Source: JBCDCU01 sp039180865
GTDB lineage: Bacteria > Pseudomonadota > Alphaproteobacteria > Rhizobiales > JACESI01
DNA length: 64,000 nt
Direction: 5' to 3'
NCBI GenBank assembly: GCA_039180865.1
Contig: JBCDCZ010000001.1
Coordinates: 10,562-74,561, forward strand
Both the position numbers and the translations under genes were made by a program. The notes beneath the pieces were generated by a model. That model searched no databases, was not told the DNA's origin, and saw nothing but the letters and a program-made list of their open reading frames with translations. Of this stretch, positions 27,855 through 37,063 are shown piece by piece. The first letter of the stretch is position 1. Every line of letters begins with the position of its first letter.

Positions 27855-29345
27855 TTAAGCTGCGGCCGTTTTTTCGGCATCCGGATGATCGGTCCGATTG
27901 CGACCATAGACATCTTCAAGGCGGATGATGTCGTCTTCGCCGAAGTATGTCCCGGTCTGAACCTCAATCATAACGATTGGATCGCTGCCGAAGTTCTCCA
28001 GCCGGTGCACAGCTCCAAGTGGAATATGGACATGGCCACCCGCTTTCAGATGTTGAACATCATCATCAATGGTGACCGTCGCCTCTCCCTGAACGATAAT
28101 CCAATGCTCGGCACGATATTGGTGCTTTTGTAATGACAGGCGACCGCCGGGATTAACTTCGATCATCTTCACCTGATGCTGGGTACCATTGTGTAGCGGC
28201 GCGAAGCGACCCCACGGGCGCACTTCACCGGGATGCTTCAAGACCTCAGGCGTCTGCTCGTCTATCATGTGTTGGACACATGTTTTCAACTCGCCCACCC
28301 GATCTTTACTGGTCACCAGAACGGCATCTTTGGTCGAGACAACGATGCAGTCCTCCATCCCAACGACAGTGGTGAGACGATCCGGGCTGTGAACATGGCA
28401 ATTGCGGTTTTCGTGACCCACCACATTACCGTGAGTTGAATTGCCGAGATCATCTTTCTCGACCTGGCCCGCAACCGCATCCCAGGTCCCGAGATCGTCC
28501 CAGTCGCACTCAAATGGAACGACTGCAACCCGGCTACTTAACTCCATAACCGCATAATCGATCGAGATCTTGGCAACGGACGCAAAGAATTGCTTGTTTG
28601 GTCGAACAATGTGGCCCGCGATTTCGGCTTTCGAGAGCGCGTTTCGCGTGCCACGAAACAGATCCGGACAAAGCCATGCCGTCTCCCGGAGAAAACTTCT
28701 GACCGGGAAGAGAAACATACCGCTGTTCCAAAAATAATCGCCGCTTGCAAGGAAAGCTTTTGCAACATCTGCAATCGGCTTTTCGATGAAACTTGCCACC
28801 TTGTTTGCGGGCAAACTGAAAAGCTGCCTGCCGCGTTTGATGTAGCCATACTCGGTGGCCGCACGGGTCGGCGTAATTCCAAAGGTAACCAGACGGTTGA
28901 CTTGCTGAGCCGTGTGCATACCAGACCGGACCATCGCATGAAATGCGTCCTGATCACTGATGACCTGATCGCTTGGGAAAACCGCCATAAGATCACTGTC
29001 GCGTAAAAAGTCCGAACAATAGTGGGCGGCGATCACGATAGCAGCAGCCGTATCACGCGAACACGGTTCCGCAATGATCACTCGTGGTTCAATACCGATC
29101 TCCGCAAGCTGCGCCTCGGCAAGCATGCGATGCCCTTCACCGACGACGACAACTGGACACTCGAAAAGCTCCGGCTCAGAGCAACGCTTCACCGTGTGCT
29201 GAAAAAGCGAAAGTGCGCCATCAAGCTTGATAAAGGGCTTCGGACAATCGGGTCGGGACACCGGCCAAAGCCGGACGCCGGACCCACCTGCAAGAATGAC
29301 TGGAACAATTCTAGCCGTCTGTTTTGAGCTTGTTGAATTGATCAT
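27855..29345 (-). CDS. algA: Bifunctional mannose-1-phosphate guanylyltransferase / mannose-6-phosphate isomerase
   Basis: A 496-residue type II enzyme that makes mannose-6-phosphate and GDP-mannose for AlgD. The N-terminal nucleotidyltransferase has GGSGVRLWPVSRPDCPKPF and the FIEKP motif. The C-terminal cupin has the isomerase metal motif in SLQKHQYRAEHW, slightly altered from the common QMHHHRAEHW. The start is the ATG at 29345, preceded by a perfect AGGAGG; an upstream in-frame start at 29387 would overlap the sigma-54 promoter. It ends 11 bp from the convergent response regulator gene. Confidence 0.93.
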   Translation of the reverse strand: MINSTSSKQTARIVPVILAGGSGVRLWPVSRPDCPKPFIKLDGALSLFQHTVKRCSEPELFECPVVVVGEGHRMLAEAQLAEIGIEPRVIIAEPCSRDTAAAIVIAAHYCSDFLRDSDLMAVFPSDQVISDQDAFHAMVRSGMHTAQQVNRLVTFGITPTRAATEYGYIKRGRQLFSLPANKVASFIEKPIADVAKAFLASGDYFWNSGMFLFPVRSFLRETAWLCPDLFRGTRNALSKAEIAGHIVRPNKQFFASVAKISIDYAVMELSSRVAVVPFECDWDDLGTWDAVAGQVEKDDLGNSTHGNVVGHENRNCHVHSPDRLTTVVGMEDCIVVSTKDAVLVTSKDRVGELKTCVQHMIDEQTPEVLKHPGEVRPWGRFAPLHNGTQHQVKMIEVNPGGRLSLQKHQYRAEHWIIVQGEATVTIDDDVQHLKAGGHVHIPLGAVHRLENFGSDPIVMIEVQTGTYFGEDDIIRLEDVYGRNRTDHPDAEKTAAA

Positions 29346-29377
29346 GACAAACCTCCTTGTTGGTTTGCCTAATGGTC

Positions 29378-29393
29378 CGCAATTCACAGGCCA
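29378..29393 (-). promoter_or_regulatory. Sigma-54 promoter of algA
   Basis: Minus-strand TGGCCTGTGAATTGCG keeps the essential GG and GC with correct spacing (consensus TGGCAC(A/G)-N4-TTGC(A/T)); positions 5 and 16 differ. It lies about 33 bp before the algA ATG. Confidence 0.65.
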
Positions 29394-29483
29394 GATCCCA
29401 GACGATCAAACGAATTGAAACTAAAGTATTGAAAATAAAAGGTTTTAAATCCTGCAACTCGAATCTGACTGCGTTTTTATCCA

Positions 29484-29539
29484 TTGCAAAACGCAAATCG
29501 GCCTCTCTCGACGTGTCGGACGATCCTTGCAAATTGCAA
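29484..29539. promoter_or_regulatory. Two activator sites shared by the divergent algA and alg44 promoters
   Basis: TTGCAAAACGCAA (29484-29496) and TTGCAAATTGCAA (29527-29539) are 43 bp apart, about four helical turns. Both lie between the algA and alg44 sigma-54 promoters, 31-140 bp from the -24 elements. The second is the best copy of the island-wide palindrome. Confidence 0.65.
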
Positions 29540-29569
29540 TTCTTGCGCCCGCAAAGACGCGAAAATTTC

Positions 29570-29585
29570 TGGCATGGCGTTTGCT
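29570..29585 (+). promoter_or_regulatory. Sigma-54 promoter of alg44-alg8
   Basis: TGGCATGGCGTTTGCT fits the -24/-12 consensus at every conserved position. The predicted transcript start leaves a leader of about 55 nt before the alg44 ATG at 29651. The 305-bp intergenic region contains only this, the algA promoter and the two palindromes. Confidence 0.8.
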
Positions 29586-29650
29586 GATCTAAGGGCGAAG
29601 TCATTCTGCAACACGGCCCTGAAAACGCCGTGAAAGCGAAAGAGGCTGTT

Positions 29651-31264
29651 ATGAAAATCATACGGGAAAAGCCCTGCCAAAGGCGCCATCACCGGGTTAC
29701 CGCACCGTTGAAGGTGACTCTGTATGAAGGCCGTTCCTACATGGCGACCGATTGGAGCTTGGGTGGCCTTCGGATCGATAATATTGAAGGCGAACTGCCA
29801 GAGGTGGAGAGCCCGCTAGACCTTGAACTGGAATTGCCGTTTCAAGGGTTCGACATCTCATTTTCAGTTAAATCCAAGGTCGTTCGGAGAGATCGCGATC
29901 GCGGAATGATCGCGGTCGAGTTCACCGAGTTATCGGAGCGTGGCAGAGATCTCCTCAGTCATTTCATCGAAGATCTGATCCGCGGAAAGATGGGCAGTGT
30001 TGAAGACGCTATCTGCCGGATCGATATTCCCGTCACTCCGATCTCGACCAAACCGGACGTCAATCCAAGCGCGGATGTTCCAACAAGGCGGTGGCCAATC
30101 AAGACAATCGTGATGACCGGCTTTTACATCACCTTTGGCTTGGCGGTCTTTGGCTATGCGGCTTTGCTGACCTACAGCACTGTGATGCGTCTTGAAGTGA
30201 AGAGCGCAGTTTTATCGGCACCGCTCACCACCTTGAAGATGCCGGTTGATGGTTTTCTGGTTCCCGTTTCCCTTGAAGAGGGTCAGACAGTCAGAAAAGG
30301 CGACCTGATCGCCCGCATTGAAAACCCCGCGCTTAATCAACGCATCGAGGAAACCCGTCTGCGCGTCGCCCGGGCCCGCGATAGTCTCTTTCACAAGGAA
30401 CAAAAGGTTCGGATCGAGAAAGAGCGTATGAAGCTCTATCGGTTGGTGAGCGATACCAACCACGAAATTGCCGCCGCGAAACTCGATGCCCATCGCGCAG
30501 AGATGAAAGCAGCCGATGGGCACTACCTGCGCATATCGAAGCTCGCAAAAGAAGGCTTTGCAACCACGGCAATGATATCGGAAGCCCGAAAAAGGCAGGA
30601 AGAGGCTGAAGCGAAAGTACGCGAAGCCGAACTCATCCTCGAACGAACAACCGCCATGAAAAGGGTCTCGGGCCGAAGGCATTACAACCACAAAGTCTTC
30701 GTCTCCGATCTGGATATGATGCAAGTCGAGCTCAGTGAAGCACGCGCTCACCTGGAGACGGAAGAGACAAGACTGGCGCACCTTATGCGGGTGAGAACCG
30801 CGCAGATCATCCGGTCTCCTGCCAATGGCCAGATCGTCTCGATATTTCAATCTCCCGATGCGGCGGTGAGCCGCCATGATCCATTGATGACGATTGAAAT
30901 CTCAGACCAACTCTCGGTAACAGCCTTCCTCGATCAAGAAGAGGTCCTGCAAGTGGGGCTTTCCGATGAAGCATCAATCTACATACCTGGCCTGAATGAA
31001 CATCTCACCGCAAAGGTCACAGCGATCGACAGAAACGCAGCCTTTCTAGACCCGCAGGCAAACCACTACACATGGCGTGCGGAGGACGCCCGCACAGCGG
31101 CTGTTTCACTCAAGTTTACAGCTACTCCGCAGCAGATCGAGGACATGAGAGCGGGCCTTCCCGCCGTGGTCATCTTCTCAAAACGCACCACGAATGACAT
31201 CTACGGTCGTTTGAGCCGGCTTTTCTCGCGCGGTGAAGAGATTAGAGATGGCACGGACATCTGA
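29651..31264 (+). CDS. alg44: Alginate polymerase co-subunit with PilZ and HlyD-like domains
   Basis: A 537-residue inner-membrane protein. The N-terminal PilZ domain has the c-di-GMP motifs RRHHR (11-15) and DWSLGG (34-39). A membrane helix (about 147-170) is followed by a periplasmic HlyD-like hairpin with long coiled coil (about 230-370) and a barrel-sandwich part. In alginate producers Alg44 binds c-di-GMP and activates the synthase Alg8. I prefer ATG 29651 with AGAGG upstream over the GTG at 29630. Its end overlaps alg8 by 17 bases. Confidence 0.92.
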   Translation: MKIIREKPCQRRHHRVTAPLKVTLYEGRSYMATDWSLGGLRIDNIEGELPEVESPLDLELELPFQGFDISFSVKSKVVRRDRDRGMIAVEFTELSERGRDLLSHFIEDLIRGKMGSVEDAICRIDIPVTPISTKPDVNPSADVPTRRWPIKTIVMTGFYITFGLAVFGYAALLTYSTVMRLEVKSAVLSAPLTTLKMPVDGFLVPVSLEEGQTVRKGDLIARIENPALNQRIEETRLRVARARDSLFHKEQKVRIEKERMKLYRLVSDTNHEIAAAKLDAHRAEMKAADGHYLRISKLAKEGFATTAMISEARKRQEEAEAKVREAELILERTTAMKRVSGRRHYNHKVFVSDLDMMQVELSEARAHLETEETRLAHLMRVRTAQIIRSPANGQIVSIFQSPDAAVSRHDPLMTIEISDQLSVTAFLDQEEVLQVGLSDEASIYIPGLNEHLTAKVTAIDRNAAFLDPQANHYTWRAEDARTAAVSLKFTATPQQIEDMRAGLPAVVIFSKRTTNDIYGRLSRLFSRGEEIRDGTDI

Positions 31265-32870
31265 TTTCGAAGCCCGTCTTGAGGCACTGAAGCTCGAGCA
31301 AACCACCAGCATCGACGATCCGACGGACTGGCGCGGAGGATGGCACAAGTGGACACCTTTGGTGCTGTTGAAGGTCGCAATCTACTTTGCCTGTTGCCTG
31401 ATCGGCATTCTGACCATCCCCAATGTGATATGGGACATCGAGGCGAAAGTGTTCACACTCGTCATCGGCGGCCTTGGAATATGGCGCTATGGCTGGTGGT
31501 TCACTCATGCCGTTCGCGCTTTCATTTACGGACGGTTTGTCTATCCGAAAATGCGCGAAGCTGCCCATGAGATCTGGGATCGCGGGTGGCGGCCGCGGCA
31601 CCTCCACTTCATGATGACAACCTACAAAGAGCACCGCACGATCACCGAAATGGTTGTGAGATCCATCGTAAACGAGATCACGGAATCGGGGGTGCCCGGA
31701 ACGATCTGGCTCGGCTCATCGGACCGTTTCGACGAAGACATCATCTCAGACTTTCTCTTGCGCGAGGCGCAGGACGTGGATGTGACTTTGCGGATCATCC
31801 GCCAAAATATTTCCGGAAAACGCGCTGCTATCGGCCTGGTCCTTCGGGCGATGAACAGGCTGCCGGTCGATAAGGATGACCTCGTCATTTTCATGGATGG
31901 CGACTTTATTCTTGATCAGGGCGCGGTCAGCCGCTGCTTGCCGCTTTTCAAGCTTTACCCGGACCTGCAGGCCTGCACGACGGATGAGGAGGTCATCTGC
32001 ATCGGTCCGCGGTGGATCGAAAACTGGCTGAAGATGCGGTTTGCACAAAGACGCCTGGCCATGCAGTCGCATGCCTTATCGGGCCGTGTCCTGACCTTGA
32101 CTGGCCGGATGTCCGTCTTCCGCGCAAGACACTTGCTTAGGCTTGAATTCATCCGTCTCCTGGAAGCCGATCACCTGTCGCACTGGCTTTGGGGCACATT
32201 CCGCTTCTTGTCCGGCGATGACAAAAGCACCTGGTACTACATGATGAAGCACAAGGCCCATATGCGCTACGTCCCAGATGCCATGGGCTACACTGTCGAA
32301 GTCATCGAAGGGTCCGGCCTGGAGCGCATGGTCCAGAACTTCCGGCGCTGGTCTGGCAACATGCTGAGAAACGGCGCCCGCGCAATCGCACTTGGCCCGC
32401 GTCACATGCCCTTTTTCATCTGGTGGTGCCTGATCGATCAGCGCCTTTCCATGTGGACTATGCTTGTCAGTCCGGTGCTTGCGGTTTCTGCGACCTTTAT
32501 CGTCGGTCCCGCATATCTTCTATCTTATGTGATCTTCATAGCTGTCAGCCGCATGTTGCTGTCATTGTTCCTCTTTAGCTATTCGCGGCGGGTCATTCTC
32601 CATTATCCGTGGATCCTTTATTTCAATCAGCTCATAAATGCGGCCGTAAAAGTCTATTGCATCTTCCGACTATCGAAACAGAGATGGTCAAACAGGGGCA
32701 ACCAGAGTGCCGGTCTCGATGGTGGATCGCTTGTCGAGCTCGCACGCAATACAATGGCACAATGGTGCACGGCCGTGGCGGTCGCTCTGCTCTTCCTCGG
32801 CACGATCCATTACACGCGTCTGATCGATCCGCCTTCTTTTAAAATGCTCGCAGATATCACCGGCCTCTGA
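31248..32870 (+). CDS. alg8: Alginate-type glycosyltransferase (polymannuronate synthase)
   Basis: A 540-residue GT2-family membrane synthase. Two N-terminal helices (about 29-75), a cytoplasmic catalytic domain with IFMDGDF (DxD type) and NFRRWSGNMLRN (Q/RxxRW type, here with Asn-Phe-Arg-Arg-Trp), then several C-terminal helices. It should polymerise GDP-mannuronate and export the chain across the inner membrane with Alg44. The ATG at 31248 follows GAGATTAG and lies inside the end of alg44, so translation is coupled. Confidence 0.92.
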   Translation: MARTSDFEARLEALKLEQTTSIDDPTDWRGGWHKWTPLVLLKVAIYFACCLIGILTIPNVIWDIEAKVFTLVIGGLGIWRYGWWFTHAVRAFIYGRFVYPKMREAAHEIWDRGWRPRHLHFMMTTYKEHRTITEMVVRSIVNEITESGVPGTIWLGSSDRFDEDIISDFLLREAQDVDVTLRIIRQNISGKRAAIGLVLRAMNRLPVDKDDLVIFMDGDFILDQGAVSRCLPLFKLYPDLQACTTDEEVICIGPRWIENWLKMRFAQRRLAMQSHALSGRVLTLTGRMSVFRARHLLRLEFIRLLEADHLSHWLWGTFRFLSGDDKSTWYYMMKHKAHMRYVPDAMGYTVEVIEGSGLERMVQNFRRWSGNMLRNGARAIALGPRHMPFFIWWCLIDQRLSMWTMLVSPVLAVSATFIVGPAYLLSYVIFIAVSRMLLSLFLFSYSRRVILHYPWILYFNQLINAAVKVYCIFRLSKQRWSNRGNQSAGLDGGSLVELARNTMAQWCTAVAVALLFLGTIHYTRLIDPPSFKMLADITGL

Positions 32871-32916
32871 GAACCACTTCGCCGTTCGCAGTATGGGAAG
32901 TGCAAGCAGCCACCTC

Positions 32917-32929
32917 TTGCAAATTGCAA
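32917..32929. promoter_or_regulatory. Activator site upstream of the acetylation/export operon
   Basis: TTGCAAATTGCAA, identical to the site at 29527-29539, is 53 bp upstream of the -24 element at 32982. Confidence 0.65.
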
Positions 32930-32981
32930 ATGGCACGAAGCCACACTCAGAAATAATCCAAATATTTCAATGAATTAAATC

Positions 32982-32997
32982 TGGCTCACCCTTTGCA
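32982..32997 (+). promoter_or_regulatory. Sigma-54 promoter of the SGNH-algK-algI operon
   Basis: TGGCTCACCCTTTGCA has correct GG/GC spacing and a perfect TTTGCA -12 element; only position 5 departs from consensus. The ATG at 33030 would have a leader of about 20 nt. Confidence 0.75.
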
Positions 32998-33029
32998 CAC
33001 CTGAACCTAAAAGCGATTTGAGGTGTGCC

Positions 33030-34319
33030 ATGCGAAAATCGATAAAACGAGGCCGACTTTATTCGGCAATGCTTCTGACAGCCTTCTGCGCGGGATTTAT
33101 GCCATTCATCTTCAACGTCGTTGTCGACCCCTACGACATGAATGATGTGGTCGATCTCGACCTGGACAAGTTCAAGGTGAGCGAACCTGCCCATTATCCG
33201 CTTTGGAAGATGATTCATTTTCCGAAGAAAGGCCACGAGGCCGTGGTGCTCGGCGACAGTCGCGCCCGGGCTCTCAGGGAAAAACTCTGGCGCAGTCTGG
33301 GTGCAGACACATACAACTTCGCCTATGGCGGGGCGACGATCTACGAGATCTTCGACACATTCGAGCATGTCAAAGATACGCCCAACCTGAAAACGCTTGT
33401 CGTCGGATTGCCGTTGCGCAGTTTCGATCCGGCACACCGCCGTGGCCTCAATCGAGTGCCGGAGGCAATCGAACTCTCAAGAAATCCTTTTGCCTACTAC
33501 AAGAGCTGGTTTGTCGCGAAAATCGGTTGGCGCAATCTTGAAAGGCGCTATCCGGAGAATGTCGCGAGGCTTAGGAACTTAGCCTCTCCCATCTTCGCGG
33601 AAGCGAAGGCTTTCGGTCTTAAGGATCCTGCAAAAGCACCTCTTACAGATTTACTGAACCCGGACGTCTGCGAAGGATGTGATCTGCCGGATCACGTCAA
33701 GGCAGTTCCCCATCCAATTGTTGCGAGGCGGCTCAACTTCGGAACCGGTCGCGGCCTTGGTCTGTGGGACGAAGCATGGCCTCCGATTGCGATTTCGCGG
33801 GAGCTGCCAAGGAAATTTGAAAGGCAGGTCCGCAAGAACGGCCGGAACGACTGGGAAGGTTTCAAGTTTTCCGAGGAGCTGTTTGCCAAAATCGCAGCGA
33901 TTGCAGAATGGAGCAAAGCCAACAACGTCAAACTGGTTTTTGTCATCCCGCCAACAATTCCGGAGATGCAGGAGCGCATGTCCAGATATGGTTGGTCCGG
34001 GCTGAACAACCGGTTCCGCCTTCGTTTGGCTGAGCTTGCACCGGTTTTCGATTTCGATTTCGACAGCCCCCTTACGCGCGACCTGTCCCAGTTCACCGAC
34101 GCCTATCATTTTAAAGGTAAAGCCGCCAAAGCGATGGTCGGCGAGATCCTTCAATTGGTGTCCGATGACCGCAAGGTCGTCGCCAGAGCGCGTAAGAGGC
34201 GCTCGGAAATTGTCTGCCCCATATCGGAAAGCGACCAGGTCACCGACCAGGTGAGCGATGGGATCGTTGAGATGAAACAGGGCGTCTCCTGCCGCATTTG
34301 GAGGTGGAGCCATGACTAG
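33030..34319 (+). CDS. SGNH-hydrolase-fold protein, probable polymer O-acetylation enzyme
   Basis: A 429-residue protein with an N-terminal signal anchor (about 10-32) and a periplasmic SGNH-type domain: block I VVLGDSRAR carries the nucleophilic serine, and the C-terminal DAYHFKG supplies the Asp-His pair. This resembles the AlgJ/AlgX/DltD type of acyl-transfer enzymes that accept acetyl groups moved across the membrane by an MBOAT protein such as the AlgI encoded two genes later. It is not close enough by eye to name it algJ or algX. ATG 33030 has GAGGTG upstream; a TTG at 33018 is less likely. It overlaps the next gene by 8 bases. Confidence 0.8.
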   Translation: MRKSIKRGRLYSAMLLTAFCAGFMPFIFNVVVDPYDMNDVVDLDLDKFKVSEPAHYPLWKMIHFPKKGHEAVVLGDSRARALREKLWRSLGADTYNFAYGGATIYEIFDTFEHVKDTPNLKTLVVGLPLRSFDPAHRRGLNRVPEAIELSRNPFAYYKSWFVAKIGWRNLERRYPENVARLRNLASPIFAEAKAFGLKDPAKAPLTDLLNPDVCEGCDLPDHVKAVPHPIVARRLNFGTGRGLGLWDEAWPPIAISRELPRKFERQVRKNGRNDWEGFKFSEELFAKIAAIAEWSKANNVKLVFVIPPTIPEMQERMSRYGWSGLNNRFRLRLAELAPVFDFDFDSPLTRDLSQFTDAYHFKGKAAKAMVGEILQLVSDDRKVVARARKRRSEIVCPISESDQVTDQVSDGIVEMKQGVSCRIWRWSHD

Positions 34320-35520
34320 ACGTGCCAGAAATCGCCTCCTCGCAATCAGCGTTGCAATCTTGTTTGCCGGGGGAGCAGGCCTGTGGGCTGCGTCTCATGT
34401 TGAAGGCGACAACGAAAGTGTCCGCTACCCGCCAAATGATCCGAAAATCGTTCGCGCGGTCCGCAAAGCGCGATCCTTGCAAAAGTCCGGGCAACTTAAA
34501 GATGCGGTCATTGAACTGGAACGCCTCGTCACACGAGGGGATCCGACCGCAATGTATTATTTGGCGATGGCCCACGAGAAAGGCTGGGGGATCTCTCCTG
34601 ATCTAGAAGAGATGCGAACCCTTCTGCAGGCGGCGGTGGAATATGAGTTCGACCTCCGCGGTCAGACTGCCTACAAGCTTGGGCGTCTCTATCAATTGGC
34701 AAGTGAAGCGGACTGTCAGAAAATCGCCGTCGCGTGGTTCCAGAAGGCCCTACAGTGGAACTACCCAAAGGCACATATGCAATTGGCCAGCCACTACGAA
34801 CGTGGGATTGGGATCAAGCAGGATCTGGATCTTGCAATTTACCACTTCGAAGAGGCGGCAGACGCAGGGTTCGAAACCGCGTCTCTTTCTTTCGCTCGAT
34901 CCCTGGTCAAAGGGCGCTTCAAGAAGCGTTATGACGCGTCTCGTGCCCTCGCCTTGGCAAACCGTGCAGTCCTTGCCTACGAGATCAAAGCTTCGAACGG
35001 CTCTGGCACTGCTGCGAAAGTTCTCGGTCGTTTGTATCGAGATGGCGAATTCGTCGATCAGAACGATGCGCAGGCACTCTACTGGTTTCGTCGCTCAAGC
35101 TTACTTGGCGACACCGGCGGCATGCATGAACTCGGCCTTTTTCTCATCGCTGTCTCAACTACGCTTGAGACCGATGCTAGATGGAACGAAGGCCTGAGTT
35201 GGCTTGAGAAAGCCGCTTCGCTCAGCCACGGCGGCGCGATGACGGCGCTCGGACGCCTCCACCTCAAGGAAGAGCGCGATCTCAAAAAAGACGACGCCCC
35301 CCAATGGTTCGAAAAAGGGGTGGCGACCGGTCATGGCGGATCGATGGAAGAGCTCGCCAGGCTCAAGGCGGCAGGTGAACTCGTCCCTCACGATTTACCA
35401 GGTGCAATAGTCCTTGCGGAAAAGGGCGCCAATCTCGGTCACGCCGGGTCGCGCAAACTCTTGAAGAAGCTACAGGCGGCTGAGGAAACCAAGCCCCTGT
35501 CTCTTCTGAAAAAATCCTGA
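34312..35520 (+). CDS. algK: Sel1/TPR-repeat protein, AlgK-like
   Basis: A 402-residue protein: N-terminal helix (about 8-27) followed by at least eight Sel1-like repeats (for example ATAMYYLAMAHEKGWGI-type and KAHMQLASHYERGIGIKQD units) spread over residues 50-390. AlgK is a Sel1-repeat lipoprotein scaffold for alginate export. Here no lipobox cysteine is present, so it is probably held by its N-terminal helix in the inner membrane or is periplasmic. It starts inside the SGNH gene and precedes algI by 26 bp. The symbol rests on architecture and context rather than clear orthology. Confidence 0.75.
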   Translation: MTRRARNRLLAISVAILFAGGAGLWAASHVEGDNESVRYPPNDPKIVRAVRKARSLQKSGQLKDAVIELERLVTRGDPTAMYYLAMAHEKGWGISPDLEEMRTLLQAAVEYEFDLRGQTAYKLGRLYQLASEADCQKIAVAWFQKALQWNYPKAHMQLASHYERGIGIKQDLDLAIYHFEEAADAGFETASLSFARSLVKGRFKKRYDASRALALANRAVLAYEIKASNGSGTAAKVLGRLYRDGEFVDQNDAQALYWFRRSSLLGDTGGMHELGLFLIAVSTTLETDARWNEGLSWLEKAASLSHGGAMTALGRLHLKEERDLKKDDAPQWFEKGVATGHGGSMEELARLKAAGELVPHDLPGAIVLAEKGANLGHAGSRKLLKKLQAAEETKPLSLLKKS

Positions 35521-35546
35521 CAATCGAGTGAGTAAGGAGAAGCGCA

Positions 35547-37049
35547 ATGGTCTTCAGTTCGCTTGAATTTATCTACCTGTTCTTACCTCCGGTTCTCACA
35601 GGTTTTTTGATCTTAAGGTGGCTCGGAACCGAAAAGGGAATCATATGGTGGCTGATCGCTGCATCGCTCGCATTTTACGCGTGGTGGAGCCCGATCCACC
35701 TTGTCCTCCTGATGGCGTCGGTCGCTTCCAATTTCGCGCTCCACAAGATCATCCTGAAGACTAAGAGTACCACAGTGCTTGCGGTCGGGATTATCGGTAA
35801 TCTCGCAACCCTCGCTTACTTCAAATACGCTGATTTTCTAATCGGCAGTTTAAATCCGGTCCTTGGCACGGATCTCGCGATGATGAACATCGTCCTGCCG
35901 CTCGCGATTTCGTTCTTCACCTTCCAGCAGATATCGTTTCTGTACGATACCTATCGGGGTGACATCGCCGATTGTGGTTTCGCGAAATATTGCCTTTTCG
36001 TTGTCTTCTTTCCGCAATTGATCGCCGGTCCGATCGTACTGCAGAAGGACACAATCCCGCAATTCCGGCTCGCGATCTTTCAAAGCCGGGTCTTCGTGAA
36101 CCTTTCGGTTGGCGGCACCCTATTCGTCATAGGCCTCTTCAAGAAAATCGTTTTCGCTGACGGCGTTGCGCCAGTCGCCAACACGGTTTTCGGTCTTGCA
36201 GATAGCGGCGAAGCCGTCCCGCTAGAAGCGGCCTGGATCGGTGCCCTCGCCTATACACTGCAGATCTATTTCGACTTTTCGGGTTATTGCGATATGGCGC
36301 TGGGCCTTGCACGCATGTTCGGCATCCGTTTGCCGATCAATTTCAACTCCCCCTATAAGTCAAAATCTATTGTCGAATTCTGGCGCCGCTGGCACATCAC
36401 GCTCTCCCGCTTTTTGCGCGACTACCTGTACATTCCGCTCGGCGGAAACAAGCAGGGCAAAGGGCGCCGCTACTTCAACCTGATGGCGACGATGGTCCTT
36501 GGCGGGCTCTGGCACGGTGCAGCCTGGACCTTTGTCTTCTGGGGGCTCCTGCACGGCTTCTACCTCATCATCAATCACGCCTGGAGCGCCATCTCGCGCG
36601 ACTTCGAGGAGCTTGCCGTCATCCCGCGACCAGTCCGCGTCCTCTTTGCCCAAAGCCTCACCATGCTGGCCGTCGTCGTCGCTTGGGTTTTCTTCAGAGC
36701 GGAAACTTTCGGCGGCGCGCTTTCGATCCTTCAGGGCATGACCGGACTAACAGACGGCGTGAATAAGGCGCTTTGGAAAGACCTGATGCTTCAAAGCGCA
36801 AACCACTGGGCGGTTATCGCATGTTTGTTTGCTGTCGTCTTTGTCGCGCCGAACAGCATCGAGATTTTGCGCAACTACCGTCCTGTCACCGAGTTGAGAG
36901 CCGCGCTCCAAAATGCCGGCAAAGTCCGGCGGATTGTCTGGCGCGCCTCACCTGGATGGGGGCTTGTCGCGGCGGGCCTGACGCTTGTTGCGGTGATCCA
37001 GGTCTACCGTCTCGAGAACATGACGGAGTTCATCTACTTCAATTTCTAA
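35547..37049 (+). CDS. algI: MBOAT-family membrane O-acyltransferase
   Basis: A 500-residue multi-helix protein with the MBOAT hallmarks VEFWRRWHITLSRFLRDYLY and GGLWHGAAWTF, the latter containing the catalytic histidine. AlgI moves acetyl groups to the periplasmic face for O-acetylation of mannuronate. ATG 35547 has AAGGAG at good spacing. It follows the AlgK-like gene and is 14 bp ahead of an unassigned periplasmic enzyme, all in one operon. Confidence 0.93.
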   Translation: MVFSSLEFIYLFLPPVLTGFLILRWLGTEKGIIWWLIAASLAFYAWWSPIHLVLLMASVASNFALHKIILKTKSTTVLAVGIIGNLATLAYFKYADFLIGSLNPVLGTDLAMMNIVLPLAISFFTFQQISFLYDTYRGDIADCGFAKYCLFVVFFPQLIAGPIVLQKDTIPQFRLAIFQSRVFVNLSVGGTLFVIGLFKKIVFADGVAPVANTVFGLADSGEAVPLEAAWIGALAYTLQIYFDFSGYCDMALGLARMFGIRLPINFNSPYKSKSIVEFWRRWHITLSRFLRDYLYIPLGGNKQGKGRRYFNLMATMVLGGLWHGAAWTFVFWGLLHGFYLIINHAWSAISRDFEELAVIPRPVRVLFAQSLTMLAVVVAWVFFRAETFGGALSILQGMTGLTDGVNKALWKDLMLQSANHWAVIACLFAVVFVAPNSIEILRNYRPVTELRAALQNAGKVRRIVWRASPGWGLVAAGLTLVAVIQVYRLENMTEFIYFNF

Positions 37050-37063
37050 GGGCATGAATAAAA

